From Yponomeuta sedellus (lineage: Eukaryota; Arthropoda; Insecta; Lepidoptera; Yponomeutidae), in NCBI GenBank assembly GCA_934045075.1, contig OW203747.1, positions 12,429,894 to 12,493,893 of the forward strand: a stretch of 64,000 bases of DNA. Reading direction: 5' to 3'. The translations under genes and the position numbers were made by a program. Shown here one piece after another: positions 21,075 through 31,667 of the stretch. A model generated the notes under the pieces. It made no database searches. It worked only from the letters and a program-made list of their open reading frames with translations, and was not told the origin of the DNA. The first letter of the stretch is position 1. Every line of letters begins with the position of its first letter.

Positions 21075-22691
21075 GTCGTGTTTGACAACACCCGAAGAGT
21101 ATGTTACCGATGCTGGCAAAGAGCCGAAAATGCGACTAGAGGTCATGCAAACCCTCAACCCGAGCCGGAGCCGCAAGAACAAGCAGAACCGCAAGAACAA
21201 CTACAACCGCAAGAACAACTACAACCGCAATTAGAAGAAATGCTTCATATTCCTGAATATATGAGAGCACCTAATACCGCGACGCATTGTATCTTTCATG
21301 GCTGCGCTAATGAAACCCGCCATCGAATTCCAAATGTTGTTAAAATCCACGTATTTTCTCAACATAAATTGTATATCCCCGACAGTGCCAGAGTATGTCA
21401 CGATCACCTTAATGGGAATGATTGGGATGATTTGCCCCAACATTGCAACATTTCCCATGACTTTACGGCTGCCCACTTCAGGGATGTTTGTGACCTAATG
21501 CGAAATGCCTTAAACTCACCCAGATTACGTTTTAGCGACCGAGGCATGAATTAAGAAGAAATGCACTTTTGGACTGGACGTACTAATGATGAATTTAATG
21601 CCATCTTAGAGCAAAATCCATTATTAAGAAATAGAAGTGCAGATCCCAGAACCACTTTGGGCATTTTACTAACGAAACTACGCACAGGAGAACCCAACGC
21701 GAGACTTGCGACGTTGTTTAACATGTCTCGGAGAAAACTCGAACGCCAGTTGGCCATCGCACGAGAGTGTCTTAGCACTGACTACGTTGTGCGACACTTG
21801 GGAGTGGATCACATGAATAGAGAAGATATATTGGAGAGAAACTTGAGGATTCCAAAAGCACTGTATGGAAATGAAGACAACAATAAAGCCATTATTATTT
21901 GCGATGGTACGTATATTTATATATACAAGAGTTCAAACTTTTTGTTTCAGAGGCAATCCTACAGTTTACACAAGTTCCAAAACTTGTTGAAACCATTTTT
22001 AATCGTAACCACTGACGGATACATTATAGATGTTAAAGGACCATACGCTGCAACAAAAACTGATGCGCAGATAATGAGCGACTTAATGACTGACGAGGAA
22101 AATCCCCTTCATATATTGCTTCAGCCGAATGACGTATTTATTTTGGACCGCGGGTTCAGGGATAGTCTGCAGCATATAGAAGCATGTGGCTACGAATTTC
22201 ACGTCCCCCCGACGAAGAACCGGGAAGAGTCGCAGCTCACGACTTCTCAAGCAAATGATTCCCGGCTGGTGACAATGTGCCGATGGGTAGTGGAAGTGGT
22301 TAACGGGCGTTTCAAAAGAGATTTCAAGCTGTTGCGCCAAAAATATTTTAATAACACAATGCCTAATATGTTCGGGGATTTTATGATTGCAGCAGCAATT
22401 ACAAATCACTTCCACAGGCCTATTGTCGATAGCCAACACGCAGAAGCTTTTTTACAAAAAATTGTTGAAAGAAGGCAAACCCCAAACGTGTTATATGATT
22501 ATGTAGAAGCAAAAAGATTAAACAACAGAAGAGCCAATTTCCAGAGATTGGAAGCAAATGACATTCAAGACTTTCCACGATTGAGGGAACAGGACGTGAT
22601 TTTGCTGTCATTGGGGACATATCAGTTAAAACTGGCAAAATCATATTGCAGCGAGCACCTCAACAACGGCTTATATCTTATAGAAACTTAA
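21075..22691 (+). pseudogene. Transposase exon 2, one internal stop
   Basis: Exon 2 continues the zinc motif (RVCYRCWQ), a proline/glutamine/glutamate-rich linker with PQEQLQPQ repeats (about 21,160-21,236), and a second Cys/His region (HCIFHGC, RVCHDHLNGNDW). At 21,552 a single TAA interrupts the frame. It reopens in the same frame at EEMHFWTGRTNDEFNAIL and runs 376 residues from M at 21,561 to 22,691. In that part the acidic triad is recognisable: D115 in CDGTY, D196 in ILDRGFRDS and E245 in VVEVVNGRFK. SYSLHKFQNLLKPF and TDGYIIDVKGPYAAT are further family hallmarks. With only one lesion the copy is young. The downstream DDE part alone would lack the DNA-binding half. Confidence 0.8.
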
Positions 22692-23280
22692 AGAGAAGCT
22701 GCTTTGGAGGATATCCATGAATATGGGATCCACGAAGATGCGTGGCTGTTGCGTGCACGCATACAGTCCCGACATGTACGATCAAAACAATATTTTTGCT
22801 ATATATTATTAGACAGAAATAGTAGAAACATATTACAACATTATTGCACATGTTTGACAGGACGATAGGTTCCTGTGCGCATATTATATCTATTGTGTGG
22901 TATTTAGGATATGCTAGACATGAAGGCTTTACTGAACCAGCACTATTTTTAAATAACATTATCATGGATGAAACACATTAAACGATAAAACTTACTCTGA
23001 ACTTGTTTTATTTACTTCGATAATAAACAAACAATGATAATATAATAATCAATGCTGATCATTTGTAATTAAAATCGATATACAATGTCGAAAAAATATC
23101 AAAAAGAATTAAAACAACAGAAAAAAAATTAAATAAAAAAAAACTTTTAACGTATGATTACTCAAATTGGACAGAAAATCGGGACTAGCGCTTCGATTAT
23201 TCTTATTCTACAAAAAAATACCTTTCCAACGACGTATTACTCATTCCGATTGGTGCCAGGACCAGGTTCCATACATTTGT

Positions 23281-23294
23281 GCCCATCATCCTTT
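23281..23294 (-). repeat. Right terminal inverted repeat
   Basis: GCCCATCATCCTTT, two bases before the flanking direct repeat at 23,297. Confidence 0.85.
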
Positions 23295-23296
23295 GT

Positions 23297-23324
23297 TATC
23301 GATTCAGTTCTCATGCATTACTTT
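23297..23324 (+). repeat. Third copy of the 25-28-bp flanking repeat
   Basis: Same orientation and sequence as the copy at 19,831-19,858, including ATTACTTT at its 3' side. Confidence 0.95.
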
Positions 23325-23971
23325 GTCTAAGATAGACGATAGAAAGACGTGTTTCAGCTTGGTCATTTTAGTTCCTTTTTTTTTGTTCTCTTTTTGTATT
23401 TTCCGTAGCACAAGCAGCAATACTGTAATTAAGTAAGCCGAGGATAATGTCGTGGGTGATATATTTACTATTACTTTTGTCAATTTTGTAATTGCCTACG
23501 CATAGTATATCACTGTTTGTTATCCCAAAGAAAATAAAATTAAAACAAATAAAATAAAAATCTTTCTTACTATTAGAAAGATAAATAATTGTCTATTTGT
23601 CGTACGAGTAAAACTCGATTGTATTTAAGTTTGGACCGAGTATGGACAGAAGTGTTCCTTGCCCCCAGCCCATATTCGGCCTCAGCTTCAAGTACAACGC
23701 CTGCACTCCAAACTGTGGACGTATATAGGCTGGTAAGAGTGGAAAATAAGTATTTTTAGCTTGTAGTTTATATCTAAGTATCTATTTTTAATACTTGTAG
23801 GTATAAGCTGCAGGTTTCCCTAAAATGTGATCAATATCCAAATAAAATCAATAATGTCTAAATACATATGGACAAGTAAAACGCTGCCCAAGGCACAAAA
23901 TAAAACCAGAATTCAAAGCATTAACTTTGGGTTAAGCGAAATTCGCACAGACGTTTTTCTTACAATTCTAA
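23325..23971. other. No recognisable content
   Basis: AT-rich sequence with no gene or repeat family I can name. Confidence 0.4.
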
Positions 23972-24365
23972 TTTCATTGAATGCCTTCAATTATTAAAAC
24001 TTATTTAAAGGCTAAAAATTCCACCCATGCCGTGATTCGAACCCGCGACCTCTGGCTATCCGTGCCACCTCTGGCTATCCGTGCCAGCGCTCTTCCAACT
24101 GAGCTAATGGGCGACACATCGGCATCAGTGAAATTTCGAACCTCTTTACAATATTCTCTGTATTACGTACAGGCAGCGACATCTGGCTGAAGTAATTTTC
24201 ATCACTTGCAGTCCCGAGTACCTACTTTGCAGTTGGGTTTTACATCGGAATGATATCGCTGTACCCACATGATTATATTATTTTTAATGCACTAACCCGT
24301 GCTAAGGACAATTTTAAAAACTTATTTAGAGGCTTAAAATTCCACCCATGCCCTGATTCAATTAT
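23972..24365 (-). mobile_element. SINE-C head-to-tail dimer
   Basis: On the minus strand one tRNA-like module (about 24,115-24,025, with an extra ~20-bp duplication of CCTCTGGCTATCCGTGCCA) is preceded by the full 5' flank back to GTACCCACATGATTATATT. Beyond that is the tail of a second unit (24,290-24,365). The dimer spacing matches 59,205-59,600 and 62,150-62,525. Confidence 0.8.
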
Positions 24366-24658
24366 GGCTCTGTGTTAGTGTCTTGCTCCATCGAGGCGTT
24401 ATTTAGTCTGTGCCGGGGAAAGCTTAACATCTATCAAGTGTGACGATTCGCCTAATTAGTGCGAGAAGTGGATCGTTTGATGTGAGAGAGCTTTATTTCA
24501 TCTTGCTTTGAGCGGTTACAGGAAATTAGCTGAATAGTTGCGTTGGACCGATAGTGGAGCGGATCGTGCGATCATTCGAACAACAAGTAATAAATAATAT
24601 GCTTTCTAGAATCTTCTCTTAACAACTTACAGTTGGTCAAAGCAAACTGTTACATAGT
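24366..24658. other. No recognisable content
   Basis: No ORF or repeat family seen. Confidence 0.35.
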
Positions 24659-24660
24659 TA

Positions 24661-24907
24661 CAGTCTATTTATTCTTACTTGTCCAATTTAGTAAACAAGA
24701 TTCTAACCTTAAAATTGAGATTAGATGCCTAAACTAGACATTTTCTCGCAAATTCGTGAACTATGTTTATAAAATTGGCAGCGCGTTATCTAAAAGAGTG
24801 TTCCAGGTTACTTCATTTATGGAAATATGGCAGTTTTGGACTAAAAAGTCACAGATTAAGGGTAGAATCTTGTTTACTAAATTGGACAAATAAGAATAAA
24901 TAGACTG
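24661..24907. mobile_element. TA-flanked MITE (mariner-like)
   Basis: A 247-bp element with ~50-bp terminal inverted repeats beginning CAGTCTATTTATTCTTA, flanked on each side by TA (24,659-24,660 and 24,908-24,909). Arms run through TTGTCCAATTTAGTAAACAA. It has no ORF. TA duplication and CAG-type ends point to Tc1/mariner mobilisation. Confidence 0.85.
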
Positions 24908-24914
24908 TAAATAT

Positions 24915-25010
24915 TAAGCGGGTCACATCGCGATTATTTATTAGGTAAAACGTAAACGTCGGGAAATAAAGTAATTGCGTTTTACCTAATAAAGAGATTG
25001 GAGTATCGCG
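24915..25010. repeat. Short hairpin repeat, family of 35,545
   Basis: GCGGGTCACATCGCGATTAT is followed by arms TTATTAGGTAAAACGTAA and TTGCGTTTTACCTAATAA with a short CGTCGGG-containing loop. A longer-loop relative is at 35,545-35,660 (ACGGGTCATATCGCGATTAT). Confidence 0.7.
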
Positions 25011-25049
25011 AATCATCAAGAATTAAAATGTTACATAGTTATTGACCAG

Positions 25050-25360
25050 CTGGTGCCCGCGACTTCGTCTGCGCAGGATTAGTATTTCGAGTAACTTATA
25101 TTAGCGTGGCGTAGAAAAGGTTTTGGCAGCGCACGCCAGAATAGCTCGCAGAAGGTAGATTTTTTCCCACTCACTTGACTCTTATCGTCGTATTTTGGGC
25201 AATTCACACAATATCCTTATAAATTGTAGCCTATGTGTTATTATGATGTATAAGCTATGTTATTGTAAAGTTTCATTAAACCTATTAAGTGGTTTTTATG
25301 TGACAAACATCCATCGATCTATATTTACTTTCGCGCTTATAATATTAGTAGGATTAAACG
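25050..25360 (+). repeat. rep-Z copy
   Basis: Opens GCTGGTGCCCGCGACTTCGT, contains TAAAGTTTCATTAAACC and ends GCGCTTATAATATTAGTAGG. Confidence 0.65.
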
Positions 25361-25361
25361 G

Positions 25362-26159
25362 CTCTAATCGCCAATAGACAAACAAAAAGACAGAAGTATA
25401 CATAATAAATAGTACATTACACAACTAGGGTGGTAATACAAAGAAAGGCCGAGATCGCAGAAGTTTACGGCCCGAGCTGCAAGCGAGGGACGTAAATATG
25501 CGATGGAGAGCTTTCTTTATTACCTCCCGTGTTGTGTACATCTTTTTATGTCTACACTTGGCCAGAAAGCGGCTTTTTCCGTACGCGCAGCGTGCCGAAA
25601 AAGCCACTTTATTGCCAGGTGTGGCATAAATGTTGGTTACAATAGTTATTTGTTATACAAGAGTGCAAAGTTGCTTTTTAACCGCGTGTTCAATTTTGAT
25701 GACCGAGCAAGCGAAGGATTCTAAAATTGAATCTTAAAATTAGAATCCTGAGCGTTAGCGAGGGAATCAAAAGAGCACAAGGTGAAAAATCTTTGCACTC
25801 GAGTGCAACACGTAACTTTTCATTCCACCTCAGCGAGGAAATGACTAAATGCAAAAAAAAAAACGTTTACAATCACAAGATAGGTACACTTTTTTAATTC
25901 ACAAACTTAGTGCACACGATGTTCTAAATTCAATTTACTTAATCCTCTAGAGAATAAAAACGGCTTTTCCACTCAGATATTGAAGATTAAAAATACTCTT
26001 TCCGAGATGGTGGGATGAAAAATAGATTTGCTTATACTGCAAGGAGTTTTTTTGTCCGTATTTTCTCCAAATACCTATGATGTAGTTTTTGAAACGGACA
26101 CGTAGTTTAACTTGTAACGTTCAATAAGTCACAGTTTGTGTGAAATTTTGAATAAAATG
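25362..26159. other. No recognised gene
   Basis: Short repeated words (AAGCGAGG, GAATCCTGAGCG, GTGCAA) suggest old duplications, but no ORF or family is recognisable. Confidence 0.35.
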
Positions 26160-26285
26160 GACCGCAGCGGTTTGGCACGCTGACTGTAGAACCGAATTTC
26201 TCGGGTTCGATCCCCGGTTGGGGACAAAAAAAAATAACCCCAGGTCTTGGATGTTAACATGTTTGTGATGTCGCTGTTTCTGGTT
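26160..26285 (+). mobile_element. Chimeric SINE: B-type head, A-type tail
   Basis: The head GCAGCGGTTTGGCACGCTGA with GGTTCGATCCCCGG is that of SINE-B. After GGGGAC and an A-run it continues into the SINE-A tail (CCAGGTCTTGGATGTTAACA, GATGTCGCTGTTTCTGGTT). Confidence 0.75.
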
Positions 26286-26319
26286 ATGCCATTATAATAA
26301 TAATAATAATAATATAATA

Positions 26320-26521
26320 ATAAATATTCATGGACATATTACACAGATCTCGTTAGCCCTATACTAAGTACAACTGAATGACTTGTGTTATAGATGCTGA
26401 CTCGACGATAGATTTAATACAATAAATACATAGATAACATCTAAGACCCGAGACAAACAAGAAAAGTTTGTTTCCTAGTTTGAACCGGCCGGGGATCGAA
26501 CCCGAGACCTTCGGTTTTACT
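26320..26521 (-). mobile_element. SINE-B
   Basis: Tail at left (ATAATAATATAATAATAAAT then TGGACATATTACACAGATCT on the plus strand) and the B box GGGGATCGAACCCGAGACC at right. The distal head is cut at about 26,521. Confidence 0.8.
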
Positions 26522-26640
26522 GTTGTTACTATAATATCTTCACAAATGTACGTAACTTAGGAAACAAAGTTATTGGTACATGCCGGGAATCGAACACCAC
26601 GACCTTCAGGTTGAGAAGCCGATCAAGCAATCGCTCATCT
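26522..26640 (-). mobile_element. SINE-F fragment
   Basis: Plus-strand TACATGCCGGGAATCGAACA marks the head. The body lies to the left with CACAAATGTACGTAACTTAG. Confidence 0.7.
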
Positions 26641-26699
26641 GAGCATAATTGTCATGCAATTCTCGCAACGCCCACCAAATCGCCAATAAAACATAACTA

Positions 26700-27550
26700 T
26701 AAAAATATCACGGTGTATTAGCTTCGCGGTTTATCGATTTTCCCGTGGGAATAATGTATTTTCGCGCAGTAAAACGTAGCCTATGTGTTAAACCAGGGTG
26801 TCGGCTAACTACGTACTCATCATCATCATCATCAAGGGCCTTTGCATCTATTACAGATGATTTATGCAGCAATCCTGGATTGTAGACATTTTTTCTGGTG
26901 GCTGTTAAGCCCTATGCGAGAGTGAATGCCACGTCCGCACATCTGGCATGTGTAGGGGGCGGAAGATCCAGGTTGGTCAGGATTTAGGGCACGAGCATGT
27001 CTCTTTGCTCGCTTATCGGCAAGTTGCTCAAACCATGCCTCATCATGCGAGGTGCATCCTTCGGAGATAAGCTTTCTCCACTCGTCACGGTCCTCCGCGA
27101 GCTTCTCCCATTGACTGCTGGAGATGCCAAATGCAGTCATATCGCGTTTAATACAATCTTTAAAGCGAAGATTTAAAAGAAAGAAGAGCTGAAACCTGGA
27201 CGTCGTACACCAAGCAGGAACGACGACTAAATGCATTCCACCTGCGCTGTCTTCGAAGCATTCAAGGCATCACGTGGAGGGACCGCGTCACAAACGAGAC
27301 AGTTCTCGCGAAAGCACAGCTGCCCAGCATAACCGCCATGCTCAAACAGAGACGACTGCGGTGGCTGGGGCATGTGCATCGCATGGACCACGCTCGATTG
27401 CCCAGGCGGGCCCTTCTCGGAGAAGTCGCGCATGCAAAAAGACGAATTGGAAGAACTACGTACTAAATTTTATTAAAATCGCTCCAGCCGTTTAGACGTG
27501 AACAAGTAACAAACATATACAGCCGTCAGTACTAAACATCATAAAAGTCC
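26700..27550 (+). repeat. rep-Z relative split by a LINE
   Basis: 26,700-26,817 (CAGTAAAACGTAGCCTATGT and CCAGGGTGTCGGCTAAC) and 27,454-27,550 (CCAGCCGTTTAGACGTGAAC) form one repeat, as the uninterrupted copy at 36,855-37,015 shows. The LINE at 26,818-27,453 splits it with an 11-bp duplication. Confidence 0.85.
26818..27453 (-). mobile_element. LINE insertion with twin-priming inversion
   Basis: The insertion is bounded by AACTACGTACT at 26,807-26,817 and 27,454-27,464. The 3' part is on the minus strand (27,175 to 26,818): LRFKDCIKRDM, WEKLAEDRDEWRKLISEG and a C-terminal zinc motif YTCQMCGRGIHSRIGLNSHQ, then a (GAT)n tail. The 5' part lies on the plus strand (27,178-27,453): ETWTSYTKQERRLNAFHLRC and RLRWLGHVHRMDHARLP, ending at RRIG. 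In an intact element this last word directly precedes LRFKDC, so almost nothing was lost at the break. The arrangement is the product expected from twin-primed reverse transcription. Clade is RTE/BovB-like by resemblance. Confidence 0.88.
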
Positions 27551-28396
27551 CTTCGGGAATCTTCGTTCGCGCAGACTAGGAAGAAGTTTAACGAAAGTAC
27601 CCGAAGCTAATAGTACATGCAACATGATCTTTAACCGATACGGTTAGGTGCAGAATTGATTGCCGCAGTAGCGCTACCTATTTCGCTCACGCTAATATTG
27701 CCAAACGAATAACGCATCTATGACGTTGAATCAACCAATAGCAACAAAGGCGCACAGCCTGCCATAAAATGAAACTATCTGATTGGTCGATCAACTTGCC
27801 GCACACCCAAAATTTGGTCATCTGCGCAGGTACATCCGCGAGACTTATTTCTTGTGTAGCACTGTAACACAGTTTTTACTAGTACGGAGGGTAGAAACTC
27901 ACCTCCTGCTGTTACTTTTTACTTACTTAAATTTATAAACTACCATCATCTATGACACCAGACTAACTACGCTTTGTTAATGTTAAGTTTCTTATCCATT
28001 TTGTATGTTAGTTATTAAGCACTTTGCAGTGTACTTGTTAACAGCTATAAGACCTGTTTTTTGGAAACAAATATTATCATTATCATACACACTCATCAAC
28101 TTTCGCCCTTATAAATATTAGTGTGATAATTTAGCACCTTTGTTCATCTCTCCGTGCGTTATAGCTTGACGTTCTGCTGACACGGACGCCGTAATTCACC
28201 CTTCACGGAGCACGCACACCGTAAACTAACACACGAGACATAAAACACCCACGTGAAATCATAACACGCTTTTCAGGAAACACGAGAATATTATCGAGTT
28301 GCTAAGACCAAGGTACTTTGTGAAGTTCTCAATAAGGAAAACGGCCATTATTTACGTAGTGCAGTGGTCCTCAAAATTATCGAGATCAAGGTTATC
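27551..28396. other. No recognised gene
   Basis: No domain-bearing ORF. An end-like motif CGCCCTTATAAATATTAGTG near 28,100 suggests a decayed rep-Z end. Confidence 0.4.
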
Positions 28397-28822
28397 GTTA
28401 TCAACCCTTGTACGTCCACACTGCTGGGGCACGGGTCTCTTCCTGCATCGCAGGAAGGTTAGGCCTTACTCCACCACGGGGGCCAAGTCCGGTTCGGTGG
28501 AGGATTGTATGACAGTGGCGGACCTTACTGTCAGAAGTTATCAAGCCCATAAAGTCTCTGATATGGCTTAACGACTGCCATTACGTGACAACCGGAACCA
28601 ATGGTTTAACGTGCCTTGTAAAGCACGGAGGCGCTCAGAAAAAATGCCACCAGCGGTAGTCGAAAATCCATCCCGCGACTGTTGTTGTTTATTTAACTCA
28701 AGTGATTAATTCCAATCACTCGGTTCGACTAAGCCATTAGCGCTTCCGCAGCTTTCCGAGCTTTCCGAAGCTTCCGCAGAAGTTGATCCTATTGATTCCA
28801 ATCACTTGGTTCGACTAATTCA
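28397..28822 (-). mobile_element. 5S-SINE with duplicated head end
   Basis: Tail at left (CAACCCTTGTACGTCC). On the right the 5' end appears twice: CCAATCACTCGGTTCGACTA at about 28,713-28,732 and CCAATCACTTGGTTCGACTA at about 28,798-28,817. CTTTCCGAGC-type words sit between. Confidence 0.8.
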
Positions 28823-28979
28823 CGAGCGCTTCGATAAGACAGGAGTTGTGTCACCTTATATACTCCATGGAACCTTTATATTTAGTTTTTTTTTCTCCAC
28901 GCTTTTGAGTGCGATGGAAGGGCGGATGATGTGTAGGGCAAGAGCCTAAAATAGGTCGACAGGGCCGAATTTGGACGAT
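28823..28979. other. Flank of the 125-bp array
   Basis: Contains ACAGGGCCGAATTTGG, an inverted scrap of the array unit at 29,166-29,880. Otherwise unremarkable. Confidence 0.4.
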
Positions 28980-29165
28980 GTCGCCGAGTGTGACTTCCGT
29001 CCTACCATGCGAGAGTTTCCGGGTTCGTACCCAGGCTGGAGACAAAGAAACCCTAGTTCTTGGATGTTTACATGTTTGTGATATCGCTGCTTATGGTTCC
29101 CACGATGCAGAGTATCCTAGAGTAGGGTCAGAAGCAATGTATGTGCATATATGAAAATGTGATGT
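28980..29165 (+). mobile_element. SINE-A, degenerate
   Basis: The head is eroded (GATGTCGCCGAGTGTGACTT) but the B box region GGTTCGTACCCAGG and the tail AGTTCTTGGATGTTTACATG and GTCAGAAGCAATGTATGTG are clear. Confidence 0.7.
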
Positions 29166-29880
29166 TATGCCTGAACGTGAGTAACACTAACACGTCTACA
29201 TAATGGATGGGGTGCTGGATTGATCAGAAGTAAAAGAACACAATTTTCCCCTTGGCCTGCCGCTGGCCCCTGTTAGGGCACCTGAATTCGGCCCTGTACG
29301 CGAGTGTGTCTGAACCTAACAGTAACAATAGATCGTCTACATAATGAATGTTAGTCGATTGATTAGAAGCAAAAAAATCTACAATTTTTTTGGCCACAAA
29401 AAGCATCTAAACTCAGCCATGCAGACGACTATGTCTGCACGTAAGAGTATCACGTCTACACAATGGTTGAGGCAGTGGATTGGTTAGGAGCGAGAAAAAA
29501 CCCGTCGCTTGCCCCCCTAAAGGCAGCTGAATCCGGCCTTGTACGGAGTGCGTCTCCACGTACGACAGTAGCTCGTCTGCATAATGAATGGAGTAGTGGA
29601 TTAATTAGAGATAAAATGTCCCCCACGCTTGCCCCCCTAAAGGCACCTAGATCCGGCCCTCTTCGCGAGAGTGTCTCAACGTATGAATAACACTGGTACG
29701 TCTATATAATGAATGGGGTACTGGATTGATTGTAAAAAAAACTACAATTTTCCCCCTCGCCCGCTCCCACGATTCAGGCCGCCGGATTCAGGTGCCCGCT
29801 CCCAAGGCACCTGAATCCGGCCCTGTGCGCGAGTGTGTCTGAACGTATGAGTAACACTTTGTAGCTCGTTTACATAATGG
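29166..29880. repeat. ~125-bp degenerate tandem array, about 6 units
   Basis: The marker CGTCTACATAATG recurs at 29,192, 29,334, 29,453, 29,574, 29,699 and 29,867, with spacings of 119-168 bp. Each unit also holds a GGATTGATTAG-like word and CACCTGAATCCGGCCCTG. The last interval is enlarged by an extra copy of the CACCTGAATCCGGC segment with inverted flanks (about 29,770-29,825). Confidence 0.88.
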
Positions 29881-30074
29881 CCTCTGAAACACCCGCGCTA
29901 ACAGCTGATTTACTGGCCGCCCTCAACTTCCCTCCAAAAGCGCTTTCAGCAGGTTTTCATTACCTACACGAAAATTCACGGTTTTTGGTTGTGTAGGACA
30001 GTCTTGTTAATAAATTAATAACAGTATTATTTCTAGGGTTGGTTGACGAAACCACTTTAACTGGCACGGTTAGC

Positions 30075-30475
30075 CAGAGAAAATACCACCCATGCCGGTT
30101 ACTTTGAATGAGATGATACGCAATAGTCTGATTAGAGAACGTTGTGGACTGAAAGAGGATCACTAGAATTGAGAAAGGAATATTGCGTTGGTTTGGACAT
30201 GTGGATGAGAGGATGAAGGCAGAAAGATTGACGAAACAAATATTGCGAATGTGAGTGGAAGGGCCGGTAAGGGACGTCCCAGGCGGACATACTTCGACCA
30301 AATAGGGGATGTGCATTAGCAAAGGGCAATATTAAAAGTACCCGGAACCGGCGTGCGTGTATGCAACGTCTTATGAACGTTGATGAAGCAAAGGTGATCT
30401 GTCAGGATCGTGGCGAGTTGCAGTCCCTGGTCTCTGCCTACCCCTCTGGGATATAGGCTTGAGGTTATGTTACGT
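30075..30475 (+). pseudogene. LINE-T 3' region
   Basis: Plus-strand remnant of a reverse transcriptase C-terminus (ILRWFGHVDERMKAERLT, VRDVPGGHTSTK, MQRLMNVDEAKVICQDR with a frame change, TWRELQ-like, AYPSG) ending GGCTTGAGGTTATG. Stops and frameshifts are present. The 3' terminus is shared with the copies at 17,343, 38,835 and 62,640, but here no TATG run follows. Confidence 0.7.
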
Positions 30476-30897
30476 TTGTTTTATGGTGAAGAATAAAATA
30501 ACAATGAAAATCCACATTAATTATTTTCAAAAAAAGCTACTTAACGGAGTTTTGAAGAAAAAATATGTCTTTAGAATGTGTTGAACACGAGACAATCGTT
30601 CTCTAAATAGCCAAGAATAAAATGTGTCTAACACGTTACACTTTTGTCGGATCGTTCATTCATTCAATCAGTGGCTCAATTTGTTTGGTTAATTAAATAA
30701 ACACAGACGATCGGCCGAATTAATTGGACGTGTTATCGAACGATGCAGCAATTCGTTTTGTGTATAGCACCGTTCAATGAATTTATTGTACGAGTATTAG
30801 TCATCGTAAAAGTGGTTTAGCGTCTCACATAGGAATGTATGATGTAATAGGTATACTTGATTTAATATATGATAGTAATTGTGTAGTATAGTGAAGC
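30476..30897. other. No recognisable content
   Basis: AT-rich sequence. No gene. Confidence 0.4.
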
Positions 30898-31056
30898 GTT
30901 CGTAGCCTAGTGGAACCGAGTAATTGGAATCAATTACTCTGGTTAAGCAACAACAGGCGCGGTCAGGTGTTGGATGGGTGACCATCCTGTGACTACCGCT
31001 AGTGGCATTTTTTCCGAGCGCTTCCATGCCTCGCAAGGCACGTTAAGCCGTTCGTG
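30898..31056 (+). mobile_element. 5S-SINE head
   Basis: CGTAGCCTAGTGGAACCGAG opens it. The 5S-like core reads GGTTAAGCAACAACAGGCGC then GGATGGGTGACCATCCTGTG, one of the best-preserved heads in the window. The body stops at GCACGTTAAGCCGTT. Confidence 0.85.
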
Positions 31057-31590
31057 AGAACTTTAAGTTTAAAAAAATCGAAATGAAAGAGCGGGATCTT
31101 CAGGTGCTGTACACGTAAAAGGAGATCTCAACCTCGTAAATTCTGGAAAAAAACTTTTTTGTTTGAGTAATATATATATTTTCTCATAGTAACCAAGAGT
31201 GCCCACCGTGGATTGGCAACTTCAAGCGCTGAGGGTATTTAAATGCCTCCGACACTCAGGTTTCCTGACGTCGTCACATCCTTCTACAATATTTTCCTTC
31301 GTTTTACGTAAACGGGCGTGAGACTGAGCCACAACGGGGAAAAGGTATCGCATAGACTCCGCGTGATAATAAAAACACAGCGCATAAATTGTGCAACGGA
31401 CCGCCCGAGTCCCTAAGGGTGTGTACAGTCGGGTACAAATATATCTGTAACGGTAGCAAGATATCTCGATCAATCCAACATATCGCCAACTTCGGTCCAG
31501 CGACGGATGACGACATTGGGTACCCGATCTGCGAGGCCGTGTCGAGTAAAACATGTAAAATTGGTTTTAATCTACATTTATATATAAATG

Positions 31591-31594
<4 letters not shown>
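31057..31594. other. No recognised gene
   Basis: About 31,205-31,235 has the LINE-type word GTGCCCACCGTGGATTGGCA also seen at 34,260. The open frames at 31,222-31,554 (minus) show no family. Confidence 0.4.

Positions 31595-31663
<69 letters not shown>
31595..31663. repeat. (TA)n microsatellite
   Basis: About 34 TA units without interruption. Confidence 0.98.

Positions 31664-31667
<4 letters not shown>

Larger units (their letters stand above)
19885..23294 (+). mobile_element. ISL2EU/DDE_4-type DNA transposon
   Basis: A 3,410-bp element bounded by 14-bp perfect terminal inverted repeats, AAAGGATGATGGGC at 19,885-19,898 and its complement at 23,281-23,294. Similarity continues imperfectly inward for about 60 bases (AATGAGTAATACGTCGTTGG against GATGAGTCATATGTCGTTGG). 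It encodes a two-exon transposase (20,449-22,691). I could not find a convincing target-site duplication. Assignment to the ISL2EU group within the broad IS4/IS5/Harbinger-like set is from remembered resemblance of the transposase, not from a search. Confidence 0.8.

Noticed and set aside
27274..27495. Independent plus-strand gene
   Set aside because: It is another frame over the inverted half of the twin-primed LINE.
30898..31056. 5S rRNA gene or pseudogene
   Set aside because: The 5S-like part is joined to a constant non-5S body and tail shared by many copies, so it is a SINE head and not a gene-cluster member.
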